6,160 bases of DNA. Source: Gammaproteobacteria bacterium (lineage in GTDB: Bacteria > Pseudomonadota > Gammaproteobacteria > S012-40). The stretch is taken from NCBI GenBank assembly GCA_029879945.1, contig JAOUPJ010000217.1:1-6160 (forward strand), in the 5' to 3' direction. The translations under genes and the position numbers were made by a program. Shown here piece by piece: positions 1 to 5,504 of the stretch; the first letter of the stretch is position 1; each line of letters starts with the position of its first letter. The notes under the pieces are model-generated. The model was not told the origin of the DNA. It did no database searches and worked only from the letters and a program-made list of their open reading frames with translations.

Positions 1-60
1 TGTAACCCAATTTTTTAAACCAAAAAGTAGCCTTAGGTATGTTGAAAAAATTGGGTTACA
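1..60. repeat. Perfect 16-bp inverted repeat at the window edge, probable fold-back chimera
   Basis: Bases 1-16 (TGTAACCCAATTTTTT) are the exact reverse complement of bases 45-60, with a 28-base spacer. The right arm lies in a well-conserved receiver domain and codes KKLGYT in frame. The left arm puts a stop codon in that frame and does not code the expected beta-1/acidic-pocket residues. The match reaches the window edge, so its true length is unknown. It is best read as an inverted chimera from amplification or assembly. A real rearrangement breakpoint is the alternative. Confidence 0.8.
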
Positions 61-383
61 CAGCCGATGTTGTTGAAAATGGGAAGGAAGCAGTGGAAGC
101 TGTTGATAACGAGAGTTATGAATTAATTTTTATGGATTGTCAGATGCCTATATTGGACGGATACGAAGCGACAAAAATTATAAGAAAGTTTGATGGTGAA
201 AAGTCTTCCATCTCAATTGTCGCGATGACAGCAAATGTTATGATGGGTGACAGAGAGAAGTGTCTGGATGCGGGAATGAACGACTATATCCCCAAGCCCC
301 TTAGGCCAGACGCCCTCGCCGAAGTGCTAGACAGATATTTGGTTGATAGGAAGGAAGGTGATACTAAGCGTGACGCAGCATAA
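18..383 (+). CDS. Response-regulator receiver domain, C-terminal fragment of a probable hybrid sensor histidine kinase (5' end missing)
   Basis: This is the end of a two-component signalling protein. The phospho-acceptor Asp is in the MDCQMP motif (codon 135-137), followed by the usual LDGYEAT. The switch Thr is in VAMTAN (codon 228-230) and the conserved Lys in IPKPL (codon 294-296). The domain ends about 30 residues after the Lys, with a short charged tail and no Hpt domain. The NQKVA at 18-32 is the stretch that normally follows the EDN acidic pocket of beta-1, so the acidic residues and everything N-terminal are missing. The frame is closed by TAA at 3-5, but bases 1-16 are an inverted copy of 45-60 and are probably not native, so the ATG at 39 is not a real start. 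The MDCQMPxxDG signature and C-terminal position fit a hybrid kinase best; a stand-alone receiver protein is possible. It is not a recognisable named gene. Confidence 0.85.
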   Translation, partial: NQKVALGMLKKLGYTADVVENGKEAVEAVDNESYELIFMDCQMPILDGYEATKIIRKFDGEKSSISIVAMTANVMMGDREKCLDAGMNDYIPKPLRPDALAEVLDRYLVDRKEGDTKRDAA

Positions 384-460
384 TTTGTCATTTCGCTTTT
401 GAGTATCGCTCTGATCGAGTGCCCGACTGAGGGTTCTCCTATTCGCATCCTTACGTTGAA

Positions 461-496
461 GATCGATAGAGCCACCTCTTCTATGGCTAAACGATC
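461..496. repeat. Imperfect hairpin upstream of ftsB
   Basis: Outer arms GATCG (461-465) and CGATC (492-496) enclose two mutually exclusive inner stems: AGCCA (470-474) with TGGCT (484-488), or ATAGA (466-470) with TCTAT (480-484). No T-run follows, so it is not a standard intrinsic terminator. The rest of the 384-549 gap shows no gene and no clear terminator for the upstream receiver gene. The hairpin ends about 40 bases before the ftsB -10-like hexamer. Its function is unknown and it may be chance. Confidence 0.3.
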
Positions 497-513
497 GCCT
501 GGTAGGATAATTG

Positions 514-542
514 CTGAAATTTATCAGTAATATCGCTATAAT
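514..542 (+). promoter_or_regulatory. Candidate sigma70 promoter for ftsB-ispD-ispF
   Basis: A perfect -10 hexamer TATAAT lies at 537-542. A 4/6 match to the -35 hexamer (CTGAAA, 514-519) lies upstream with a 17-base spacer. The predicted transcription start is about 549-550, at the A of the ftsB ATG, which would make the mRNA leaderless or nearly so. The region is AT-rich, so a chance match is possible. Confidence 0.4.
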
Positions 543-549
543 CTTTTTT

Positions 550-822
550 ATGCGCACGGGAATTATTCTACTTTCAACTTTGCTGCTCTTCATGCAATAT
601 ACACTTTGGTTTGGCCAAGGTGGTTTCCCCGACGCCTGGAAGTTACAGAAGGCCGTTGAAGTCCAGCGCGCAGACAACAAGCTCTTGGAGAAACGCAATA
701 CCGAGCTTCAGGCAGAAGTGCTTGATTTGAAACAGGGCTTGGCCGCCGTTGAGGAGCATGCCCGTTATGAATTGGGAATGATCCGCAAAGACGAAATTTT
801 CTATCAGGTTATCGAAGAATGA
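550..822 (+). CDS. ftsB: Cell division protein FtsB
   Basis: FtsB is a small bitopic inner-membrane protein that joins FtsL and FtsQ in the divisome and helps activate septal peptidoglycan synthesis by FtsWI. At 90 residues it has a short N-terminus, a transmembrane helix at about 5-21, and the QYTLWFG motif at 16-22, typical of the family (QYSLWFG in E. coli). A periplasmic coiled coil follows at about 31-62, then a conserved tail with EEHARYEL (68-75) and EIFY (82-85). From memory, the E. coli protein aligns without gaps when the ATG at 550 is used, so E56 and the FtsQ-contact positions E82, F84 and Y85 keep the same numbers. This supports that start over the in-frame TTG at 511, which would add 13 residues before the helix. 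There is no clear Shine-Dalgarno before 550. The stop overlaps the ispD start (ATGA, 819-822), indicating one operon. It is shorter than E. coli FtsB (103 aa) only at the variable C-terminus. Confidence 0.95.
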   Translation: MRTGIILLSTLLLFMQYTLWFGQGGFPDAWKLQKAVEVQRADNKLLEKRNTELQAEVLDLKQGLAAVEEHARYELGMIRKDEIFYQVIEE

Positions 823-1523
823 GGCGCGTATGGGCGGTTGTACCCGCGGCCGGAGTAGGTCGTCGGATGGAGGCAGATCGTCCAAAGCAGTATTTGCAGT
901 TAGGAAAACTGCCGATCATTGAACACACCCTGTTTCGCTTGCTCAGTTATGGAGTGATCGAACAAATCGTTGTCGCCATAAGCCCTGAGGATGTCTATTG
1001 GCCCGAGACACAAGCGCGTCTCAATTCCGACCGTGTCCAGACCGCAGTGGGTGGTAGCGAACGCTGTCATTCGGTGCTCAACGGATTAAAGTACCTGGAA
1101 GGCAAGGCCTATCCTGAAGATTGGGTGTTGGTGCATGACGCTGCACGCCCTTGTATTCGCTTGGATGATTTGCGTTCCTTGATGAATCAGATAAAAGAGC
1201 ATCCTGCGGGTGGCCTGTTGGCTAGTCCCTTGAGTGACACCCTAAAGAGGGCCGACAAGGAAAACCACGTACTGGAAACCGTACCACGGGAAAGCCTGTG
1301 GCGCGCTTTGACGCCGCAGGTCTTTCGTTATGCGCCGCTTAAAAAAGCGTTGGAGCAGGCGTTCGAGCAAGGCGTGATGGTAACCGATGAATCGATGGCG
1401 ATGGAAATGGCAGGTTATAGACCATTGCTTGTGGAAGGCTCGCCAGACAACATAAAAATCACCCGACCAGAAGATTTGGCCCTGGCAAAATTGTTTCTAC
1501 AACAGCAGGAAAGGCATGTGTGA
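819..1523 (+). CDS. ispD: 2-C-methyl-D-erythritol 4-phosphate cytidylyltransferase
   Basis: IspD joins CTP and 2-C-methyl-D-erythritol 4-phosphate to give CDP-methylerythritol and pyrophosphate, the third step of the cytosolic MEP isoprenoid pathway. The 234-residue protein has the full family pattern: nucleotide-binding PAAGVGRRM (9-17) with R16 and K23 matching E. coli R20 and K27, [13 protein letters not shown] (78-90) for cytosine binding, VHDAARP (105-111) with D107 and R110, ALTPQ (163-167), TDES (189-192), and [11 protein letters not shown] (210-220) with K213. The length matches E. coli IspD (236 aa). The ATG start overlaps the ftsB stop and the gene ends within the ispF start region, so translation is probably coupled. 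The only Shine-Dalgarno-like sequence is a weak AGG at 806-808. Nothing is missing or unusual. Confidence 0.97.
   Translation: MRRVWAVVPAAGVGRRMEADRPKQYLQLGKLPIIEHTLFRLLSYGVIEQIVVAISPEDVYWPETQARLNSDRVQTAVGGSERCHSVLNGLKYLEGKAYPEDWVLVHDAARPCIRLDDLRSLMNQIKEHPAGGLLASPLSDTLKRADKENHVLETVPRESLWRALTPQVFRYAPLKKALEQAFEQGVMVTDESMAMEMAGYRPLLVEGSPDNIKITRPEDLALAKLFLQQQERHV
1507..1514 (+). promoter_or_regulatory. Ribosome binding site of ispF
   Basis: AGGAAAGG at the end of ispD lies 8 bases before the ATG at 1523. This favours that ATG over the overlapping GTG at 1520, as does the family N-terminus MRIGHG. Confidence 0.6.
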
Positions 1524-1996
1524 TGAGAATCGGTCACGGATATGATGTGCATCGTTTTACGGTTGGCAGGCCGCTCATTCTCGGTGGCGTCAATATTCCT
1601 TACGATAAGGGACTAGCGGGTCACTCCGATGCCGATGTTTTGCTGCATGCCATTTGCGATGCCTTACTGGGGGCGGCAGCCTTGGGGGATATCGGACGAC
1701 ATTTTCCTGATAATGATCCCGAATATAAAAACATAGACAGTCGAATTTTGTTAAAACACGTCGCGAGCTTGCTCGTGGATTCCGGTTATCAGATCTCGAA
1801 TATCGATTCGACCATCATCGCACAGCAACCAAAGCTTGCGCCGCACATTCAGACCATGCGAGAACATATTGCCAATGATCTGCTGTTGGATATACGCAAG
1901 GTCAATGTAAAGGCCACTACCACCGAAAAGCTGGGGTTTGCTGGTCGTGAAGAGGGAATCGCTGCCCATGCAGTGGTGATATTACTCTCTGCCTAA
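1523..1996 (+). CDS. ispF: 2-C-methyl-D-erythritol 2,4-cyclodiphosphate synthase
   Basis: IspF converts CDP-methylerythritol 2-phosphate to the 2,4-cyclodiphosphate and CMP, the fifth step of the MEP pathway; family members are homotrimers with zinc between subunits. The protein is 157 residues (E. coli 159). It starts [10 protein letters not shown], giving zinc ligands D8 and H10, with the third, H42, in the segment [11 protein letters not shown] (33-43). D46 and the loop [10 protein letters not shown] (54-63) follow, and the C-terminal block [10 protein letters not shown] and [10 protein letters not shown] carries the nucleotide-binding and catalytic residues. The ATG overlaps the ispD stop by one base (TGATG); a GTG three bases earlier is possible but less likely. 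IspE, which acts between IspD and IspF, is not in this window. No truD or surE follows, unlike in many gammaproteobacteria. Confidence 0.97.
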   Translation: MRIGHGYDVHRFTVGRPLILGGVNIPYDKGLAGHSDADVLLHAICDALLGAAALGDIGRHFPDNDPEYKNIDSRILLKHVASLLVDSGYQISNIDSTIIAQQPKLAPHIQTMREHIANDLLLDIRKVNVKATTTEKLGFAGREEGIAAHAVVILLSA

Positions 1997-2018
1997 TTCT
2001 GATAAATTCACTCAACTA

Positions 2019-2033
2019 CAGCTGCAGCAGCTG
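2019..2033. repeat. Small hairpin after ispF
   Basis: CAGCTG, a 3-base loop CAG and CAGCTG again form a 6-bp stem 22 bases after the ispF stop. Only a weakly T-rich stretch follows (ATTCCTTCC), so termination here would be inefficient at best. It could equally be chance, as CAGCTG is self-complementary. Confidence 0.25.
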
Positions 2034-2051
2034 ATTCCTTCCAGCCCGAGA

Positions 2052-2080
2052 TTGTTTCGAAATACGGTTTCCTCTATCAT
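2052..2080 (+). promoter_or_regulatory. Candidate promoter of the DUF3291 gene
   Basis: TTGTTT (2052-2057) and TATCAT (2075-2080, 5/6 to consensus) are separated by 17 bases. The predicted start is about 2087, giving a leader of about 37 bases with purine-rich Shine-Dalgarno candidates GGAAGAG (2109-2115) and GGAG (2117-2120) before the ATG at 2124. The -35 matches only TTG. Confidence 0.35.
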
Positions 2081-2123
2081 TAGGCCCACAAAAAATAGCA
2101 GTAAATGTGGAAGAGTGGAGTAA

Positions 2124-2567
2124 ATGAATCAGGAATTTGCGTTAGCACAGATGAACCTTGTTAAGGTATTGCATCCGCTGGATCACCCCGCGATGCAAGA
2201 ATTTGTAGATCAATTGGATTATGTAAACAGCTTGGCCGAAAAAGCCGACGGTTTTATCTGGCGTTACACCAGTGAGCATGATGTTTACGAGGAAGACATT
2301 CTATTAAACATGTCGGTCTGGACATCCGTGGAAGCGCTGCATAAGTTTGTCTATAGTGGCGAGCATCTTGATGTCTTAAAGCAAGGTGCGAAGTGGACAC
2401 AAAGGATCAAGGGCGATTCGACTGTATTGTGGTGGATACGGAATTACGATTTTCCCAGCGATAGAGATGCGAAGGCAAGAATGGATCACCTCTGGGCGCA
2501 CGGGGCTACAGAGTTTGCATTTACCTTTGCCAAGCCATTTCCTCTGCCTAACTCGGCAACGTCTTGA
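2124..2567 (+). CDS. DUF3291 domain-containing protein
   Basis: This 147-residue protein has no known function. It matches what I know of the DUF3291 family: an N-terminal LAQMNLVKV strand, then PAMQEFVDQLDYVNSLAEKADGF at about 22-44, then WRY, the LLNMSVWTSVEALHKFVYSG core (about 60-79) and VLWWI (101-105). The family is thought to have the dimeric alpha/beta-barrel (ABM-like) fold. Near the C-terminus, ARMDHLWAHGATEFAFTFAKPFPLP resembles the family's usual ending. There is no signal peptide or membrane helix, so it is probably cytosolic. The ATG fits the family N-terminus and has a Shine-Dalgarno; the next Met (residue 10) would cut into the first strand. It is probably a separate transcription unit, because 127 bases with a candidate promoter separate it from ispF. 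It runs tail to tail into ptsP. The aromatic-rich core could suit a small-molecule pocket, but no catalytic residue is evident. The family call is from recognition of the pattern only. Confidence 0.85.
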   Translation: MNQEFALAQMNLVKVLHPLDHPAMQEFVDQLDYVNSLAEKADGFIWRYTSEHDVYEEDILLNMSVWTSVEALHKFVYSGEHLDVLKQGAKWTQRIKGDSTVLWWIRNYDFPSDRDAKARMDHLWAHGATEFAFTFAKPFPLPNSATS

Positions 2568-2574
2568 GTGAGGC

Positions 2575-4836
2575 CTATTTTCCAGCGCGTAACAAGCCAC
2601 CCATGCCCAGGTCCTCGATCTCTCGATTAAGCATGCTACGTATGCTTTGTGAGTCTTCCATGGTAAGTGCCTGTTCGAGAAGTTCGCGTGCACGCTGATA
2701 AGTGATACTGCGTATCACCCACTTGATACGGGGCAGGGCGACGACGCTCATACTCAGGCTGTCCATGCCCATGCCTAATAAGAGGATCACTGCGGCTGGG
2801 TCTCCCGCCATCTCGCCGCATACACTCACCGGTACTCTGGCTCGTGCGGCGGCGCGCACCACGGTTTGTACAGCAGAAATCACTGCTGGGTGTAAGCAAT
2901 CATAGAGTTCAGCGACATTGGGATTGTTTCTATCTACTGCCAGGAGGTATTGAACCAGGTCGTTGGTTCCGATTGAGAGAAAATCGACACGTTTTGCGAT
3001 AATGGCCGCTTGATACACCGAAGAAGGGACTTCAATCATCGCGCCAATGCGCGGCATCTTGATATCCACCAATCCCTCATCAATCAACTCATAACGCGCA
3101 CGCTTAATCAGCTCTAAGGATTCGTTTACCTCTGAGACACTGGTGATCATGGGTAACAAGATATGGAGATTGTCTTTTCCAGCGCTGGCGCGGAGTAATG
3201 CGCGTAACTGAGTGACAAAAATATCGGGATGATCCAGGCTGATACGAATTCCTCGCCAGCCAAGAAAGGGATTTTCTTCTGTAATCGGGAAATAGCTTAA
3301 GGTTTTATCTCCGCCTATATCCAGTGTTCGCAAGGTGACCGGTCTGGGATCAAACGAATTTAGCACTTGTCTATATAGAGTGGCTTGCTCTTCTTCGCCG
3401 GGAAAACGATCTCGGATCATAAAGGGAAATTCGGTTCGATACAGCCCGATTCCTTCGGCGCCACTGTTCGTCGATGAGTTTACGTCGGAGAGTAATCCTG
3501 AATTGATATATAGGGGTATTCGCACGCCGTCAGGCGTGATGGCCGGTTCGTCTTTCAGCGTCTCAAGCCCCGCAGACAATTCCTGTTCTTCCTTGAGCAG
3601 GCGATTGTATTCGCTTATCACGCCCTTTGTAGGGTCTACATACACCACGCCTTGATAACCATCTACCACCAGCGTGCAGCCCTCAGAACGGGTCACTCGC
3701 ATATCGGCGGCACCCATAACAGTCGGAACACCCAATGCACGAGCAAGGATCGCAACGTGTGATGAGCCGGAGCCTTGCGTGGAAATGACACCAATCAACT
3801 GTTCAGGTGGCACCTCTACCAGATCGGACGCAGTGAGGGCATCACCTACAAGCACTGTCTTTTTGGGATATTGGCGAGGACCTCGAGTCTTGGACTGGAG
3901 ATGCACCAGTATGCGTGTGCCCAGATCGCGAATGTCTCTTGCTCGCTCTGCAAGATAGGCATCGTCCATGGCCTCAAATTGCTGTACATGTGCATGGACG
4001 ATATCTCGCAAGGCGGTAGAGGCCCAGTAGCCTTCTTTAATTCGGTCAATGGTTTTTTTTACCAGGCTATCTCCTGTGAGCATTAGCAGATAGGCATCAA
4101 AGAGTAGTTTGCTCTCCGCTGGAAGATGTTCAATTCGCTTTTTTTGGGCCTCCAATTCCTCAATGGTCGCAACCACTGCGGCCCGAAAGGCCTGGACTTC
4201 ACCATTTACATCATCGGTGCGACGATTGGGTACAGCATTCAAATCTGCGGTCGGGTAGACCACAACGCCCAAACCGATGCCTACGCCAGGAGCCCCTGGT
4301 AGTCCGCGAAAGGGCCGGTCCCGATGACGTGTGCCCTTGAGGCCGCTGATGCCACCGCTTGCTTCGGCATGGGCAATGGCCCCGGCCAATTGCGCCGCGA
4401 TAGTCATCAACAGGGTGACTTCTTCTTCATCGAAGGTGCGACTATCTAGTTGCTGCACAACCAGTGTCCCCATGGGCTTACGATGATGAACAATGGGCAC
4501 GCCTAAAAAGCTGTGGAATCGCTCTTCTGCTGTTTCTGGTAAATATTTATAACGAGGGTGTTCTGATGCATTTTCCAGGTTAATGGGTTCTGCCCGTTCC
4601 AGCACAAGACTGACCAAGCCCTCTCCTTCACCTAGCCTAGCCTTGCCCACCGATTCGGGATTCAATCCCTCTGTGGCCATGAGTACACGCTGCTGGTTGT
4701 CGGGATCGATGAGGTAGATGGAGCACACATCCGTTTTCATAACGGCTTTAACATTCGTAACAATGACGCGCAGCGCAGCGGGCAAATTTTCCGCCTCATT
4801 GACTTCCTGAACTATTCTCCTCAGTTTGTCGAGCAC
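2575..4836 (-). CDS. ptsP: Phosphoenolpyruvate-protein phosphotransferase PtsP (enzyme I-Ntr)
   Basis: PtsP starts the nitrogen-related PTS: it autophosphorylates from PEP and passes the phosphate to NPr and then EIIA-Ntr, a regulatory cascade that does not carry sugar. The 753 residues (E. coli 748) hold an N-terminal GAF domain at about 1-155, a linker, the enzyme I N-terminal region from GLPGAPGVGIG (178-188), the phosphohistidine segment GSGSSHVAILARALG (355-369) with H360, and the PEP-binding TIM barrel. Barrel motifs are GLYRTEF (464-470), LRTLDIGGDK (502-511), IEVPS (601-605), IGTNDLVQY (622-630) and SVCGEMAGDP (671-680) with catalytic C673. All key residues are present. The start is GTG, with AAGGA 6 bases upstream; the ATGs just before it are out of frame. 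It follows rppH by 47 bases on the same strand, the conserved rppH-ptsP order. GAF domains of this type in PtsP sense nitrogen metabolites such as glutamine in relatives. Two slippery A-tracts lie in the linker/helical region (see findings). Confidence 0.97.
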   Translation of the reverse strand: MLDKLRRIVQEVNEAENLPAALRVIVTNVKAVMKTDVCSIYLIDPDNQQRVLMATEGLNPESVGKARLGEGEGLVSLVLERAEPINLENASEHPRYKYLPETAEERFHSFLGVPIVHHRKPMGTLVVQQLDSRTFDEEEVTLLMTIAAQLAGAIAHAEASGGISGLKGTRHRDRPFRGLPGAPGVGIGLGVVVYPTADLNAVPNRRTDDVNGEVQAFRAAVVATIEELEAQKKRIEHLPAESKLLFDAYLLMLTGDSLVKKTIDRIKEGYWASTALRDIVHAHVQQFEAMDDAYLAERARDIRDLGTRILVHLQSKTRGPRQYPKKTVLVGDALTASDLVEVPPEQLIGVISTQGSGSSHVAILARALGVPTVMGAADMRVTRSEGCTLVVDGYQGVVYVDPTKGVISEYNRLLKEEQELSAGLETLKDEPAITPDGVRIPLYINSGLLSDVNSSTNSGAEGIGLYRTEFPFMIRDRFPGEEEQATLYRQVLNSFDPRPVTLRTLDIGGDKTLSYFPITEENPFLGWRGIRISLDHPDIFVTQLRALLRASAGKDNLHILLPMITSVSEVNESLELIKRARYELIDEGLVDIKMPRIGAMIEVPSSVYQAAIIAKRVDFLSIGTNDLVQYLLAVDRNNPNVAELYDCLHPAVISAVQTVVRAAARARVPVSVCGEMAGDPAAVILLLGMGMDSLSMSVVALPRIKWVIRSITYQRARELLEQALTMEDSQSIRSMLNREIEDLGMGGLLRAGK

Positions 4837-4842
4837 ATCATT

Positions 4843-4848
4843 TCCTTT
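4843..4848 (-). promoter_or_regulatory. Ribosome binding site of ptsP
   Basis: On the minus strand AAAGGA is followed by 6 bases and the GTG at 4836. It fixes the GTG as the start. The nearby ATGs on the same strand are out of frame. Confidence 0.6.
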
Positions 4849-4883
4849 GCCAAACCGTTTCCTGCTTGCATACCTATGTTGCC

Positions 4884-5381
4884 TTAGGCCTTTTGGCTAT
4901 TGATATTGTGAGCCAGAGCGATGGGCTCAAACTCTTTTAGGATTGTCTTGTATACATGGTGCTTAAAGGGCACCACTTCGTTTAAAGGGTGCCAGAAATC
5001 TACCCAGCGCCAGTCATCGAATTCCGGTTGTTCGAAGCTATCGAGTCGAATCTGTGGGTCGTCTCCCAAAAAGGAGAGCAGAAACCACCGTTGTTTTTGA
5101 CCGATGCACACGGGCTTGGAATCGGAACGGATCAGATGCTTGGGGAGGTCGTAGCTGATCCAGGTCTGGGATTCTGCCAGGATATGGACTTGCTCCGGCA
5201 ACAGGCCAATCTCCTCCCAAAGTTCACGGTAGAGCGCTTCTTTCAGTGTCTCTTGGGCTCGAATCCCCCCTTGGGGGAATTGCCATGCATCCTGGCCACA
5301 CCGTTTTGCCCAGAGCAAATCACCGTTGAGGTTGCATAGAACTATTCCGACGTTTAACCTATATCCGTTTGTATCGATCAC
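4884..5381 (-). CDS. rppH: RNA pyrophosphohydrolase RppH (Nudix)
   Basis: RppH removes pyrophosphate from the triphosphorylated 5' end of mRNAs, which opens them to RNase E decay. The 165-residue protein begins MIDTNGYRLNVGIVL, matching the E. coli N-terminus MIDDDGYRPNVGIV. The WQFPQGG (33-39) leads into a complete Nudix box (38-60): G38, E44, R52-E53-L54, E56-E57 and G59, where E53, E56 and E57 should bind the catalytic metals. KPVCIGQKQRWFLL and PEFDDWRWV are family signatures that set RppH apart from other Nudix proteins. It is slightly shorter than E. coli RppH (176 aa) at the variable C-terminus. The start is GTG at 5381; an in-frame TAG at 5396-5394 (minus strand) leaves no earlier ATG. 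No Shine-Dalgarno is visible before it. It is first in an rppH-ptsP operon, divergent from the HAD gene. Confidence 0.96.
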   Translation of the reverse strand: MIDTNGYRLNVGIVLCNLNGDLLWAKRCGQDAWQFPQGGIRAQETLKEALYRELWEEIGLLPEQVHILAESQTWISYDLPKHLIRSDSKPVCIGQKQRWFLLSFLGDDPQIRLDSFEQPEFDDWRWVDFWHPLNEVVPFKHHVYKTILKEFEPIALAHNINSQKA

Positions 5382-5401
5382 GGGAAGACCGTTCTAAATT
5401 G

Positions 5402-5430
5402 TTAATACTTAACCTGATTGTTCCACACAA
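5402..5430 (-). promoter_or_regulatory. Candidate promoter of rppH-ptsP
   Basis: Read on the minus strand, TTGTGT (5430-5425), 17 bases and TATTAA (5407-5402) resemble a weak sigma70 promoter. The start would be near 5395, leaving a leader of only about 14 bases before the GTG. The -10 overlaps a short inverted repeat, GTTAA-TAC-TTAAC (5401-5413), that could be an operator. Both matches are imperfect. Confidence 0.3.
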
Positions 5431-5438
5431 CCGCATAG

Positions 5439-5480
5439 CACTTCAACATGGCTCCGCACATAAGCGAGATATTTGAAGTG
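5439..5480. repeat. 8-bp inverted repeat between divergent rppH and HAD genes
   Basis: CACTTCAA (5439-5446) and TTGAAGTG (5473-5480) are exact inverted copies, 34 bases centre to centre. The right arm contains the -35-like TTGAAG of the downstream HAD gene. Within the spacer, CTCCGC and GCGAG (5452-5468) can form a second, bulged stem. It could be an operator with spaced half-sites or an RNA hairpin. No known regulator motif is recognised. Confidence 0.45.
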
Positions 5481-5502
5481 GTCAATGTTTAACAAGTATA
5501 GA
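5473..5502 (+). promoter_or_regulatory. Candidate promoter of the HAD gene
   Basis: TTGAAG (5473-5478), 18 bases and TATAGA (5497-5502) give 4/6 matches at both hexamers. The -10 ends only two bases before the ATG at 5505, so the predicted transcript start (about 5509) falls inside the gene. Either the promoter is not real, or translation begins further in (for example at TTG 5523 or 5532). Confidence 0.22.
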
Positions 5503-5504
5503 CT

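Noticed and set aside
39..383. Stand-alone receiver protein starting at ATG 39
   Set aside because: It would lack beta-1 and half of helix 1. The conserved NQKVALG lies in frame upstream, so the ATG is internal to a longer gene.
511..549. Extended ftsB starting at TTG 511
   Set aside because: It adds 13 residues before the transmembrane helix that the family lacks. AGGA lies only 3 bases before the TTG, and ATG 550 gives an ungapped match to E. coli FtsB.
1520..1522. GTG as ispF start
   Set aside because: The ATG three bases later gives the family N-terminus MRIGHG and has better spacing from AGGAAAGG.
2019..2033. Intrinsic terminator after ispF
   Set aside because: The stem is short and no real T-run follows, so it is kept only as a weak repeat.
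2376..2905. Several antisense or overlapping open frames over the DUF3291 gene and ptsP 3' end
   Set aside because: They lie opposite or across strongly conserved coding sequence, match no recognisable family and lack convincing starts.
3335..4086. Plus-strand open frames opposite ptsP
   Set aside because: They are composed of complements of conserved ptsP codons and show no recognisable domain.
4881..4905. GCCTTAGGCC and GGCC-TTTT-GGC near the rppH stop as a terminator
   Set aside because: The stems are only 3-5 bp with a bulge, and ptsP follows by 47 bases in what should be one operon.
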